Positions 56,501-64,000 of a DNA stretch of 64,000 nt are shown piece after piece. The notes below the pieces were generated by a model. It worked only from the letters and a program-made list of their open reading frames with translations. It had not been told where the DNA came from and made no database searches. Within the stretch, counting starts at the first letter, position 1; each line of letters begins with the position of its first letter. The stretch lies in assembly GCA_963703015.1 (NCBI GenBank), contig OY969779.1, forward strand, positions 682,001 through 746,000. The letters run 5' to 3'. Source of the DNA: Methanobacterium_B sp963703015. Lineage in GTDB: Archaea > Methanobacteriota > Methanobacteria > Methanobacteriales > Methanobacteriaceae. Both the position numbers and the translations under genes were made by a program.

Positions 56501-58628
56501 TTCACTTGGAGCATTTTTACGGGCCAATCAAGCTGTTGTTATGGGTGATACAAGACAGCTTCCACCTACAACCTTTTTTGATATCATACTCGAGACTGAT
56601 GAGAATGAGGACTATGAAATTGCCTCAATCTCTGATATGGAAAGTATTTTACATCTTTGTAAGGGAAGGTTCCCAACTAAGATGTTGAGGTGGCACTACA
56701 GAAGTAGGCATGAATCTTTGATCGCACTTTCCAATCAGGAATTTTATGACAACAACCTACTCATCTATCCATCACCATGCCATGAAACTGAAAGCCTCGG
56801 ACTCAAGTTTGAATATATGGAAGACACGGTTTACGATCGTGGTAACACATCATCCAACAGGCTGGAAGCACGAAGGGTTGTTGAAGCTGCTGGAGATCAC
56901 TACAGAGAACATGGTCTCTCCAAGAGTTTGGGTATAGGAACCTTCAATATCAAACAACAACAGGCAATTCTTGAAGAGGTAGAGCTTTACCTCAGACAAA
57001 ATCCATCCCTTGAAAAATACTTTTCAAACGATCTTGAAGAACATTTCTTCGTTAAAAACCTTGAAACCATCCAGGGAGACGAAAGGGATGTGATCTTCAT
57101 AAGTGTAGGATATGGAAAAGATGAAAACGGACACCTGAGTTTAAACTTCGGACCATTAAACAGGGAAGGTGGGGAAAGACGTTTAAATGTGCTTATAACC
57201 AGGGCAAGAGAAAAAACTGTTGTATTTTCCAATTTCAGACACACAGAAATTAATCTGAACGAAAATGCACCATTCGGACTCAGGGCCCTTAAATCATTTT
57301 TAAAGTACTCTGAAACCAAGATGCTTGACACCAGGTACGATTCTGATGACGAGTTAAATACAGAATTTGAAGATTCACTCTACGAATTCCTGAGATCCCA
57401 CAACTACGAAGTTCACAAACAGGTTGGATGTGCAGGTTTCAGGATAGATCTTGCAGTTGTTGATCCAGAAGAAAGGGGCAAGTACTTGGTGGGTATTGAA
57501 TGTGACGGAGAAACCTACCACAGTTCACCAGTAGCCAGGGACAGGGACAGGCTCCGCCAGCAAATTCTCGAGGGCTTAGAATGGCACATCTACAGAGTAT
57601 GGTCAACAGACTGGTACAGAAACCGTGCAGAATCTGAAAAACGGTTACTTGAAGCTGTTAAAAATGCTAAAGATTTAAAGCCAATAGTCAAACTCGAAAC
57701 AACACCAGATGACAGTGAAACTATCAAACCAATTGGAGAGTACGAACCTGCCTATGAAAGAACAGGAACTGGAAACCCAGAAGACAAAACATTACCCGAA
57801 GAGGAAACCGATCCCCAAACAGTTAAATGGGAATCTGATGAATTGAAACCTGAAATACCTCCAGAAACTGATCCTGAAATCATTGCAGACTCTGAAATCG
57901 TTGAAAATGCAAAATTCGAAGAACCAGAACCCCAAGACCCGGAAACAAAACATATTGGCTCAGAGGAACCTCTACAAGTTGTAGAAGAAGAAGTTTTAGA
58001 ACCCACTCTTGATGAAGAATTGGAAAAACCGGTTATAGAGGAAGCTGTTGAGTTTGTGGATCTTGTGGATGATGAGGAAGACAGTGTTATTGAATATGTT
58101 CCATGCACAGAATTCTGCATTCCAGTTACTGGTGAGATCCATGAAAAATCTGTGGATGACATGGAAAGGGTTGTGGTGCAAATTGTGGATGAAGAAGGCC
58201 CGATACACATCACAGAAATAATAAGACGAATAAGAGTTGTTTGGGGTCTGAAAAGGGCAGGTAAAAGAATTCATGATGCCATCATGGCAGGTGTGAAACT
58301 TGCAGAGGAGGATAATAACATCATCATCAGGGACGATTTTGTCTACTCCAGAAGTGCTTTACTAAGGGTTCGAAGACGTTCTGTTGATCCTCCGGCCAAG
58401 ATCAACCTCATAAGTGATGAGGAAATTGCAAAAGCGGTTCAGATAGTCTTAAAAACTCAATATGCATCTCCAATGGCTGAAATTGTTAAGCAAACATCTA
58501 GGTTGTTCGGAATAAAAGTTACAAGAGGAGCTACAGCTAAAAGAATCGAAGGAATTGTACTTGAACTTCTCGAAAGCGGATCTCTAGAGTTACAGGCCAA
58601 TGGAATGATAAATTTCCCTAAATCCTAA
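53523..58628 (+). CDS. DUF4011 superfamily 1 helicase with Vsr-like nuclease and DUF3320 domains
   Basis: About 1701 residues; ATG 53523 is preferred over TTG 53517. Order: N-terminal DUF4011 (ALRKNLLDLTMRNKLLNFKP), Walker A VVEGPPGTGKSQTIVNLIS near residue 345, a long helical insert, DVVIFDEASQVKPEDSLGAF near 983, helicase motif TIQGDERDVIFISVGYG, a Vsr-like nuclease near 1280-1380 (GCAGFRIDLAVVDPEERGKY, VGIECDGETYHSS, RVWSTDWYRN), an acidic linker and a DUF3320 C-terminus (VDEEGPIHITEIIRRIRVVW). Such helicase-nuclease fusions are frequent in defence contexts. The activity is inferred. Confidence 0.88.
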   Translation: MEESANINTEAKIGALRKNLLDLTMRNKLLNFKPLAKSIKVVDEIPTEIYQLMVLEDKKMQFIPRARKPVKKDLEGIEKPEDLEEEEELKLKPIDITDKEASLLWKLPLPNSKVSSKHRNLLLQTNHEAEELQKRLFYINQQARSVLEEQGYNILYLALGFLEWTENNDPETKRKAPLILIPVELERKKVKGSFKLKWTGEDIIPNISLQEKLLEQGVELPGFEMPEHKEGIYHYFESVSDAIEPKKDWNVVYEIYLNFFSFTKFVMFKDLDPASWGGVSIAENSIIKTLFDDVESIDKTEFNEEDVDKKLDSKDVFNVVDADSSQIAVVEEAKSGMNLVVEGPPGTGKSQTIVNLISELMANGKSVLFVSEKMAALEVVKTRLDSIGLGEFCLELHSHKSNKKNVLKELERTLYSQYDRLRPLDEEFEELERLKLELNQYNEVLHTSIGKSGFSPFQLFGMKEDAIQHFKKVERNIPRAHIENPESYTQKDWKNAVSTLKNVTKVITPLKPISKNAWYNTEPGTILPTDSEDIAELLENAVLTLNDVEADLYELIELTGIRKPLNKSELDSSIKTALLIADPLTTNPDVIFNPVWEIGRSEIIHIIDIMVEYDTNRKELEKRFNKGVLNTNIQSLLDDYQETSSKFLKSFRGKYKKSKDKIAKLYRDAVPEEDDVVIQDLKTLKSCQELQKKLEDLNSEAKAVFGDDWNGTETDLKKIKELAEWVLTVQKLLKTGKITERTFDIIVDGPDTATINGTIQKLNKDYNSFLKVYKAIKGYIKIDEELVFGAKMRFVRFHELESRIENFLKGMPLLQKWSQLTAILNETPSPIAKPIVELIKADKINIDDIIPCLKANFADDLLRNAFLENHILSSFIGEIHERKIGRFIDLDRQIISLNRKRISNRIAYNRPHINTAVSRTSELGILLSEFNRKRGHMPIRKLLSNAGNLVKKIKPCFMMSPLSVAQFIDPKNSVDLRFDVVIFDEASQVKPEDSLGAFLRANQAVVMGDTRQLPPTTFFDIILETDENEDYEIASISDMESILHLCKGRFPTKMLRWHYRSRHESLIALSNQEFYDNNLLIYPSPCHETESLGLKFEYMEDTVYDRGNTSSNRLEARRVVEAAGDHYREHGLSKSLGIGTFNIKQQQAILEEVELYLRQNPSLEKYFSNDLEEHFFVKNLETIQGDERDVIFISVGYGKDENGHLSLNFGPLNREGGERRLNVLITRAREKTVVFSNFRHTEINLNENAPFGLRALKSFLKYSETKMLDTRYDSDDELNTEFEDSLYEFLRSHNYEVHKQVGCAGFRIDLAVVDPEERGKYLVGIECDGETYHSSPVARDRDRLRQQILEGLEWHIYRVWSTDWYRNRAESEKRLLEAVKNAKDLKPIVKLETTPDDSETIKPIGEYEPAYERTGTGNPEDKTLPEEETDPQTVKWESDELKPEIPPETDPEIIADSEIVENAKFEEPEPQDPETKHIGSEEPLQVVEEEVLEPTLDEELEKPVIEEAVEFVDLVDDEEDSVIEYVPCTEFCIPVTGEIHEKSVDDMERVVVQIVDEEGPIHITEIIRRIRVVWGLKRAGKRIHDAIMAGVKLAEEDNNIIIRDDFVYSRSALLRVRRRSVDPPAKINLISDEEIAKAVQIVLKTQYASPMAEIVKQTSRLFGIKVTRGATAKRIEGIVLELLESGSLELQANGMINFPKS

Positions 58629-58687
58629 GCATTCCATGGATAATATGGATTAAAATCTTTGAAGCTCCATGTTATTAGACAGTAAAT

Positions 58688-58718
58688 TGGGTTTTTTTTA
58701 CCAAATTTTTTTTTAGGA
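58688..58718 (+). terminator. T-rich terminator after the helicase gene
   Basis: Two T runs (GGGTTTTTTTTACC, AAATTTTTTTTTAGG) lie about 60-90 bases after the stop at 58628. The 215-base gap to 58843 has no gene. Confidence 0.5.
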
Positions 58719-58843
58719 TCCCCACAGAAGTAGTTCTACTGTAGATTATTTTTAGGGTTATTAAGAACATTATTAATATAGAACTGACTAAATTTCTAGT
58801 ATACATTTACAAAATTAAATCATTTACACGAGGAAAATTTAAT

Positions 58844-59758
58844 ATGAAAATACCATGTACCATTGATGAATCTTTACATCGGCCTGAAGTGGTCAGATGG
58901 CGTGAAAGAATGAATTTGCTCGAACCACTGGGTGATGTGGTCGTGGTTTTACCATGCAGCATGAGAAAACCATACTCAAATTCCAAGTCCCACTCTGTAT
59001 TTATGAGGGCAACCAAGGGTGTTCAGGAGGCAATTTTAACCTCACCATTTGGTGTTTGTCCACGTGAGATGGAACGCACCTATCCAATACAATCCTACGA
59101 CACATCCACCACAGGAGACTGGTCCCAAGAGGAAATTGATCTCACAGGAGAATGTCTTAAAAAATACGTGGATGGAAAGGATGTGATTGCACATGTTTCA
59201 GGTGGTTACAGGGAGGCTTGTGAAGCCTACCTTGAAGATGCCATTTACACTTGTGAAGATGGTAGGGCAACTTCATGGGAATCCATGGATAATCTTAAGA
59301 AAGAAATCAGAAATTATCCCAGGATCAAAAACAGCCAGAAACGAATTAATGGTTTCAGATCCATTGCAAGGTACCAGTTCAACACCAAAAAGGGTGATAG
59401 TTTCATACCAGATGGAGTTAAAGCTGTTGGAAGATTCACACGTAAAATGATCCATAACCATGAACAGCTTGCAACATTGTCCTTCGATACTGGATTGTAC
59501 TCATTAAACCTTCCAGGTGGGGAGAGGGTGCACGATATGGGTGTTAACTGGGTTGAAATTGATTTTGAGATGAAGACCAGCACACTGTTTACACCAGGAG
59601 TTGTTGATGCAGATCCAAATATTGTGCCAATGGATGAAGTTGTTGTAGTTCGAGATGGGGAAGTTATGGCCGTGGGTAAATCTGTGCTCAGTGGAAAAGA
59701 GATGAAATCTGCAACTAAAGGTGTTGCAGTGAAGATTAGGCACAGAAAAAAGGATTAA
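58844..59758 (+). CDS. ArcS-like archaeosine synthase subunit (DUF5591/PUA)
   Basis: A 304-residue protein. VVVVLPCSMRKPYSNSKSHS contains the PCSxxKPYS motif of archaeosine synthase (ArcS) and its paralogues, followed by the ILTSPFGVCPREMERTYPIQ segment. The C-terminal 80 residues form a PUA RNA-binding domain (TPGVVDADPNIVPMDEVVVV and GKSVLSGKEMKSATKGVAVK). It lacks a TGT catalytic domain. GAGGAAAATT precedes the ATG. It is probably involved in tRNA G+ modification; the exact step needs an ArcS comparison. Confidence 0.75.
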   Translation: MKIPCTIDESLHRPEVVRWRERMNLLEPLGDVVVVLPCSMRKPYSNSKSHSVFMRATKGVQEAILTSPFGVCPREMERTYPIQSYDTSTTGDWSQEEIDLTGECLKKYVDGKDVIAHVSGGYREACEAYLEDAIYTCEDGRATSWESMDNLKKEIRNYPRIKNSQKRINGFRSIARYQFNTKKGDSFIPDGVKAVGRFTRKMIHNHEQLATLSFDTGLYSLNLPGGERVHDMGVNWVEIDFEMKTSTLFTPGVVDADPNIVPMDEVVVVRDGEVMAVGKSVLSGKEMKSATKGVAVKIRHRKKD

Positions 59759-59921
59759 CCCCTTTTTTTTAAACACCCTATAAAGTATAAATACCATAGG
59801 GTATTAAAAGACAACTAATTCATTCTAATTTAGAATAATTTTTTAGATTCAAATTAACAAAACATAAAAATTAAATTTGAAAAAAATAATTTAAAAAAAT
59901 AAAAAGGAATCGAGGGATAAC

Positions 59922-60212
59922 ATGTCAGAAGAACTAGTAGAGAAAATAAGAACCGCACTTTCAACTGTAGCAGATCCACATATGGGCGTAAGTATTGTTG
60001 AAATGGGCCTGGTAACTGGTATTGAAGTGGATGAAGAAGCTAAAACAGCTAAAATTACTATTACACCTACAAACCCTGGATGTATGAGTGCTGCTAACAT
60101 GGCTATGCAGGCCAGAACAGCTGCTGAAGGATTAGATGAAATTGATAAGGCTGAAATTGTAATGGAAGGCCACATGATGGCAGATGCCATCAGCGAAATG
60201 GTCAACAAATAA
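59922..60212 (+). CDS. MIP18/DUF59 family metal-sulfur cluster assembly protein
   Basis: A 96-residue protein. IRTALSTVADPHMGVSIVEM then GLVTGIEVDEEAKTAKITIT and TPTNPGCMSAANMAMQAR match the DUF59/MIP18 fold, with the usual Cys (Cys 54) in the NPGC region. These proteins help deliver or assemble iron-sulfur clusters. GAGGGATAAC precedes the ATG. The adenylate kinase gene starts 5 bases after the stop, so the two form one operon. Confidence 0.85.
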   Translation: MSEELVEKIRTALSTVADPHMGVSIVEMGLVTGIEVDEEAKTAKITITPTNPGCMSAANMAMQARTAAEGLDEIDKAEIVMEGHMMADAISEMVNK

Positions 60213-60217
60213 GTGCC

Positions 60218-60775
60218 ATGAATTGGAACATCACAGCCCTTGTTGGTGTTCCAGGTGTGGGTAAAACCTCACTTTGCAAAACTGCAACAGGGCAAGTTGG
60301 AATTAAATATGTGAACTATGGAGAGCTCATGCTCGAAGTAGCCACATCCAATGATCTGGCTTCGAGTCAAGGTGAAATGTTTCATCTAGAACTTGAAGTT
60401 CAGGAATTCATTTGGAAACAGGCTGCAAACCAAGTTCGGACCATGGCTAAAACCCAGAATGTTCTGGTGGATCTGCATGGTTTAGACATATCTAATCATG
60501 GTTACATTCAATCTTTACCAATTGAAACCTTCTGTCCAGATTTGATTGTTATTGTTGAAGCCTCCTTTGAAGACATCATGCTTCGAAGGACGGGTGATGA
60601 AACACGTAACAGATCATTGGTTGATCTGAAATCTTTGGATGAACAGTTTCAGTTGTTGAGAATGTCCATGATGTCTGCTGCTGTTTTATGTGGTGCTTTC
60701 CTTAAAATTTTGTACAACGATGATTTTGATAGTTGTGTCACAGAACTTGTAAAACTGCTATCAACAGGGTCGTGA
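60218..60775 (+). CDS. adkA: Archaeal-type adenylate kinase
   Basis: A 185-residue protein with P-loop GVPGVGKTSLCKTA, then YVNYGELMLEVATSND, VLVDLHGLDISNHGYIQSLP and MLRRTGDETRNRSLVDLKSL, the lid and core motifs of the archaeal AdkA family. It converts 2 ADP to ATP plus AMP. It begins 5 bases after the DUF59 gene. A second adenylate kinase elsewhere in the genome is common; this copy's role is inferred from family. Confidence 0.82.
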   Translation: MNWNITALVGVPGVGKTSLCKTATGQVGIKYVNYGELMLEVATSNDLASSQGEMFHLELEVQEFIWKQAANQVRTMAKTQNVLVDLHGLDISNHGYIQSLPIETFCPDLIVIVEASFEDIMLRRTGDETRNRSLVDLKSLDEQFQLLRMSMMSAAVLCGAFLKILYNDDFDSCVTELVKLLSTGS

Positions 60776-60953
60776 CTTGGAATATATAATACAATTTTTG
60801 TTCCCCGTATTAATGATCTGTTTGTACAACCTAAAAAATCATGAAATAGAGAAAAAGGTTATATAGGATGAAGTGTAAATGTTGAATCTACCCCTATAGT
60901 ATTTTTGACTGTTTACGAATACAATTAAGTATGTGTAACTCTTTTATATTTGA

Positions 60954-61029
<76 letters not shown>

Positions 61030-61156
61030 AATTTTATATTGAAACTAGCAACTTTTTTTTTATGTCACTATTTCTGAAATTTTAATATCCAGATCAATTT
61101 CAAAAAATATATATTTGAGTAAAAAAAATATTCAAATGGAGCAGTTGTAAAATTCA

Positions 61157-61207
61157 AGGTAATGAGTTAAACACATAATTACCTCATTTTTTTACCTCTT
61201 TTTTCTG
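61157..61207 (+). terminator. Hairpin plus T-run terminator
   Basis: AGGTAAT (61157-61163) pairs with ATTACCT (61178-61184), directly followed by CATTTTTTTACC and TCTTTTTTCTG. It lies 130 bases after tRNA-Ile, so it may end that transcript. The rest of 61027-61345 holds no gene. On the minus strand the opposite reading would end trpD, but no T run is present there. Confidence 0.45.
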
Positions 61208-61345
61208 TAATATACCTAATTAACTTTTAAAACTATTTTTAATTATTATTAAAACTTAAAAAATAAAATAAAGTGTTGTATGTTGAATATAAAAATTTAT
61301 TCAACTTCCTTGTCTAGATCTCCTAGTTTGGGGTTAAATTTTTTT

Positions 61346-62392
61346 TTAGTTGTTGCTTATCTCGATGAAACTTCCAAGTTTTTCAAGGGCCCTTCCAGAT
61401 TTAACTGTTTCATACGCCCTTTGATAACCCATCTCTAAACTTTCTGCTTGTCCTGCAATGTAGAGTATGGCAGCTGCATTAACAAGGCACATGTCAAGCT
61501 TTGCCCTTTCCTCTGCTGTGCTGTTTTTACCAGATAGAACATCCTTCACAACCTGGATGTTTTCTTCCATAGTTTCAGGAGCCCTTATGAATCTAGATTT
61601 TGACCTTGTAACACCAAAATCTTCAGGGTAGATGTCTTTAAGAGTTATCCTGCCATTTTCAAGAATTGCGACCCTTGTTTTGCCTATGGTTGAAATTTCA
61701 TCCATGGCTGGATCATCGTTTTCATCAAATCCATGCACAACCATTGCATGTTTAACTCCGAGATTTTTAAGTACATCTGCAATGATCTCCACATATTCCG
61801 GATCAAAAACACCTAGAAGCTGGATATCTGCATTTGCAGGTGAAGTTAAAGGACCTAATATGTTGAACACAGTTCTTATTCCCAGTTCCTGTCTGACTGG
61901 CATGATCCTTTTCATTGAAGGATGGAAATTTGGTGCGAATATGAAGGATATTTTACAGGTTTCGATGCATCTTTCAACTGAAGTTTTATCACAGTTAATG
62001 TTCACACCCAGGGCTTCGAGAATATCTGCACCACCACATTTACTTGTTATGCTTCTGTTTCCATGTTTTGCTATGGCAACATCGGATGCAGCAGCTATAA
62101 TTGCGGCTGTGGTACTTATGTTAAATGTTTTAAGCCTATCTCCCCCTGTACCACATGTGTCCACCAATGGAAGGTCAGTTTCAGGTGAAACTTCGATGCA
62201 TAACTCCCTCATGGCCTTTACAAAGCCTGTTATTTCGTCTGCTGTTTCACCCTTCATTCTAAGTGCGGTTAAAAATGCTCCTGTTCTTATTTCTCCAGCT
62301 TCCCCACTGGTCATTTCCATCATAGAGCTGTAGGCTTCATCTTGAGTCAGGTCATTTCCAGCTACAACCTTCTTTAGACATTCAGATATCAT
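61346..62392 (-). CDS. trpD: Anthranilate phosphoribosyltransferase
   Basis: A 348-residue protein. VDTCGTGGDRLKTFNISTTA is the phosphoribosyl-diphosphate binding motif, and KHGNRSITSKCGGADILEAL plus FNILGPLTSPANADIQLLGV complete the family signature. It transfers phosphoribose to anthranilate, the second committed step of tryptophan synthesis. It is the last gene seen in a trpB-trpA-trpD order, 12 bases after trpA. No separate anthranilate synthase is visible here. Confidence 0.96.
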   Translation of the reverse strand: MISECLKKVVAGNDLTQDEAYSSMMEMTSGEAGEIRTGAFLTALRMKGETADEITGFVKAMRELCIEVSPETDLPLVDTCGTGGDRLKTFNISTTAAIIAAASDVAIAKHGNRSITSKCGGADILEALGVNINCDKTSVERCIETCKISFIFAPNFHPSMKRIMPVRQELGIRTVFNILGPLTSPANADIQLLGVFDPEYVEIIADVLKNLGVKHAMVVHGFDENDDPAMDEISTIGKTRVAILENGRITLKDIYPEDFGVTRSKSRFIRAPETMEENIQVVKDVLSGKNSTAEERAKLDMCLVNAAAILYIAGQAESLEMGYQRAYETVKSGRALEKLGSFIEISNN

Positions 62393-62404
62393 TTTGTATG
62401 CGTC

Positions 62405-63229
62405 CTAAATTTTAGTTGATTGTTTAAGTTCACTGCAGAAGTTACCAATTTCTTCGAGTGCCTTGTCTTTGTTGTTCAGGTTAGCTGTGATGATGTTTAT
62501 GATGGCACTGGCAACTATTGCACCGTTGGACCCTGATTTTATGACATCCCTAACATGTTCAGGTTTTGAAATTCCAAACCCAACAGCAATTGGTAGATCT
62601 GTACGATCCTTAACCCTTGTTATGAGATCAACTGTGCTTGTTTCGATGTCTGATCTTGCACCGGTAACACCCATGACAGCCACAACGTAGAGAAATCCAG
62701 ATGCATGTTTAACTATTTCATCGATCCTCTCGTTTCTGGTTGTCTGTGCAACCATGAATATTTGATTGACACCATACTTGTCTGCCATTTCAATTGCAGA
62801 TCCTGCTTCTTCTATTGGAAGGTCTGCTGCAAGAATTCCAGTTACACCTGCTTCACTGGCACGTTTGTAAAATGTTTCAATGCCCTTCTTGTAGATCAGG
62901 TTGTAGTAGACAAGCAGTCCTATGGGTATCTGGGTGAATTCACGAATTCTTTCTATGAATTTGAAACATTTTTCTGTGGTCATTCCAGAGTCAAGTGCAC
63001 GGATATCTGCTGTTTGTACACTTGGACCATCTGCAACAGGGTCACTAAATGGGAATCCAATTTCAAGTGCGTCTGCCCCACTTTCAACGAATTTTTTAAC
63101 GATTTCGATTGATGTTTCAAAGTCAGGGTCACCTGCCACTACAAATGGTATGAATGCTCCTTCTTTCTTGTTTTTAAGTTCTTCAAACACTTCACTGTAG
63201 GTCATGGTTTTCTTGTTGTTTGGGTTCAT
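62405..63229 (-). CDS. trpA: Tryptophan synthase alpha subunit
   Basis: A 274-residue TIM-barrel protein. GAFIPFVVAGDPDFETSIEI at the start, DALEIGFPFSDPVADGPSVQ with the catalytic Glu, and YVVAVMGVTGARSDI then LPIAVGFGISKPEHV are conserved TrpA features. It cleaves indole-3-glycerol phosphate and passes indole to TrpB. Its start overlaps the end of trpB by 4 bases, so translation is likely coupled. Confidence 0.96.
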   Translation of the reverse strand: MNPNNKKTMTYSEVFEELKNKKEGAFIPFVVAGDPDFETSIEIVKKFVESGADALEIGFPFSDPVADGPSVQTADIRALDSGMTTEKCFKFIERIREFTQIPIGLLVYYNLIYKKGIETFYKRASEAGVTGILAADLPIEEAGSAIEMADKYGVNQIFMVAQTTRNERIDEIVKHASGFLYVVAVMGVTGARSDIETSTVDLITRVKDRTDLPIAVGFGISKPEHVRDVIKSGSNGAIVASAIINIITANLNNKDKALEEIGNFCSELKQSTKI

Positions 63230-64000
63230 ACTTCCACCCCCATTTCCTTTGCAACTATGAACATGTCCTTATCTCCCCTACCAGATAGGTTTATGATGAT
63301 GGTTTTTCCCTTGTTCTCTTCCATTGCAGCGTATTTTTCTGCGTATGCAACTGCATGTGAACTTTCAAGTGCTGGTATGATTCCCTCGTATTTGGATAGT
63401 AATTCAAATCCTCTGAGTGCTTCTTTGTCAGTCACTGAAACGTAATTGGCACGTCCTGTTACTTTCATGTGTGCATGTTCAGGTCCTACACCAGGATAAT
63501 CTAACCCTGCTGAAACTGAATGTGCCTCATTTATTTGGCCATCTTGGTTCTGAAGTACGAAGGATAATGAACCGTGGAGAATTCCTTCTGTACCCTTGCA
63601 AAGAGTTGCACCAGTTCTTGGTGTTTCAGTCCCATCACCACCACCTTCCACACCTATGAGTTCAACTTCATCATCAGCTGCAAATCCAGAAAATATTCCC
63701 ATGGCATTACTACCACCACCAACACATGCAATAACTGCATCTGGAAGTTTACCCTCCTTCTCCATGATCTGCCTTCTGGCCTCTTCCCCTATGACACTCT
63801 GGAAATGTTTAACCATTGTGGGGTATGGATGTGGACCCATTGTCGAACCTATAAGGTAATGTGTGTCTTCCACATTGGTGATCCAATCCCGGAATGCCTC
63901 GTTAATAGCATCTTTAAGGGTTTTTGAACCAGTTTCCACTGGAATAACCTTTCCTCCAGATAGTTCCATCCTGAAAACATTCATCTTCTGCCTTTCAACA
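63226..64000 (-). CDS. trpB: Tryptophan synthase beta subunit (5' end beyond window)
   Basis: The frame is still open at the window edge; the ATG at 63984 is internal, since the sequence before it continues as ERQKMNVFRMELSGGKV, the usual inner TrpB stretch. It has DAVIACVGGGSNAMGIFSGF (phosphate site for pyridoxal phosphate), THYLIGSTMGPHPYPTMVKH and ESSHAVAYAEKYAA. It joins indole and serine. The 4-base overlap with trpA indicates an operon; upstream trp genes probably lie beyond 64000. Confidence 0.96.
   Translation of the reverse strand, partial: VERQKMNVFRMELSGGKVIPVETGSKTLKDAINEAFRDWITNVEDTHYLIGSTMGPHPYPTMVKHFQSVIGEEARRQIMEKEGKLPDAVIACVGGGSNAMGIFSGFAADDEVELIGVEGGGDGTETPRTGATLCKGTEGILHGSLSFVLQNQDGQINEAHSVSAGLDYPGVGPEHAHMKVTGRANYVSVTDKEALRGFELLSKYEGIIPALESSHAVAYAEKYAAMEENKGKTIIINLSGRGDKDMFIVAKEMGVEV

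Noticed and set aside
57752..58213. 153-codon Ser/Thr-rich minus-strand ORF at the end of the helicase gene.
   Set aside because: It mirrors the acidic Glu/Pro-rich linker of the helicase protein and has no start site.

Overview
The window is an AT-rich archaeal chromosome segment. It is most likely from Methanobacteriaceae, close to the genus Methanobacterium. The support is an Alba chromatin protein, archaeal-type adenylate kinase (AdkA), geranylgeranyl lipid reductase, an ArcS-like archaeosine protein, UbiA prenyltransferases, trpB-trpA-trpD gene order, several DUF2769 Cys-rich proteins, a radical SAM plus Cys-rich peptide pair known from methanogens, strong GGAGG-type ribosome binding sites and T-rich terminators. 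The genus is an inference; no rRNA is present.

Layout. 1-8.5 kb: partial FUSC transporter, SAM methyltransferase, B12-binding radical SAM protein, a 31-residue Cys-rich small ORF, anchored GATase1-like protein, Nudix hydrolase, SnoaL-like protein, DUF2769 protein and Alba. 8.7-12.97 kb: an accessory zone of small secreted proteins whose promoter and signal regions are duplicated in front of unrelated mature domains, a wrecked flavodoxin gene, a DUF2284 metal-binding protein and a zinc-ribbon membrane protein. 13-21 kb: two tandem UbiA prenyltransferases, membrane proteins, nitroreductase plus flavin reductase, L-cysteine desulfidase and an alpha/beta hydrolase. 21-25.3 kb: two copies of a winged-helix regulator plus small membrane protein cassette around two His-rich membrane proteins. 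25.9-28.9 kb: tRNA-Ser, a DUF2769 protein, a candidate structured RNA, a coiled-coil protein, and a radical SAM/SPASM enzyme followed by a 54-residue Cys-rich peptide.

30-42.8 kb is an accessory defence-type island: two carbonic-anhydrase-like genes (one without a start), a HEPN protein with 27 consecutive AAT codons, a complete type I restriction-modification operon (hsdM-hsdS-hsdR), a DUF4365 nuclease-like gene and a frameshifted AAA ATPase. The 5' end of the carbonic-anhydrase-like gene is repeated in the same orientation on the far side of this island, so the island lies between direct repeats about 11.8 kb apart.

43-64 kb: a PsbP-like lipoprotein, a frameshifted zinc-ribbon membrane protein, a POT peptide transporter, ferredoxin plus geranylgeranyl reductase, a third UbiA protein, an ATPase, a rubredoxin-thiamine-diphosphate enzyme fusion followed by a DUF2769-glutamate-synthase-like fusion, a 1.7-kiloresidue DUF4011 helicase-nuclease, an ArcS-like protein, a MIP18-family protein, AdkA, tRNA-Ile and the 3' part of the tryptophan operon (trpB partial, trpA, trpD). 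The most interesting items are the radical SAM/Cys-rich peptide pair, the repeat-bracketed defence island with its poly-Asn HEPN protein, the two redox fusion proteins, the three-hairpin RNA candidate and the duplicated secretion modules.
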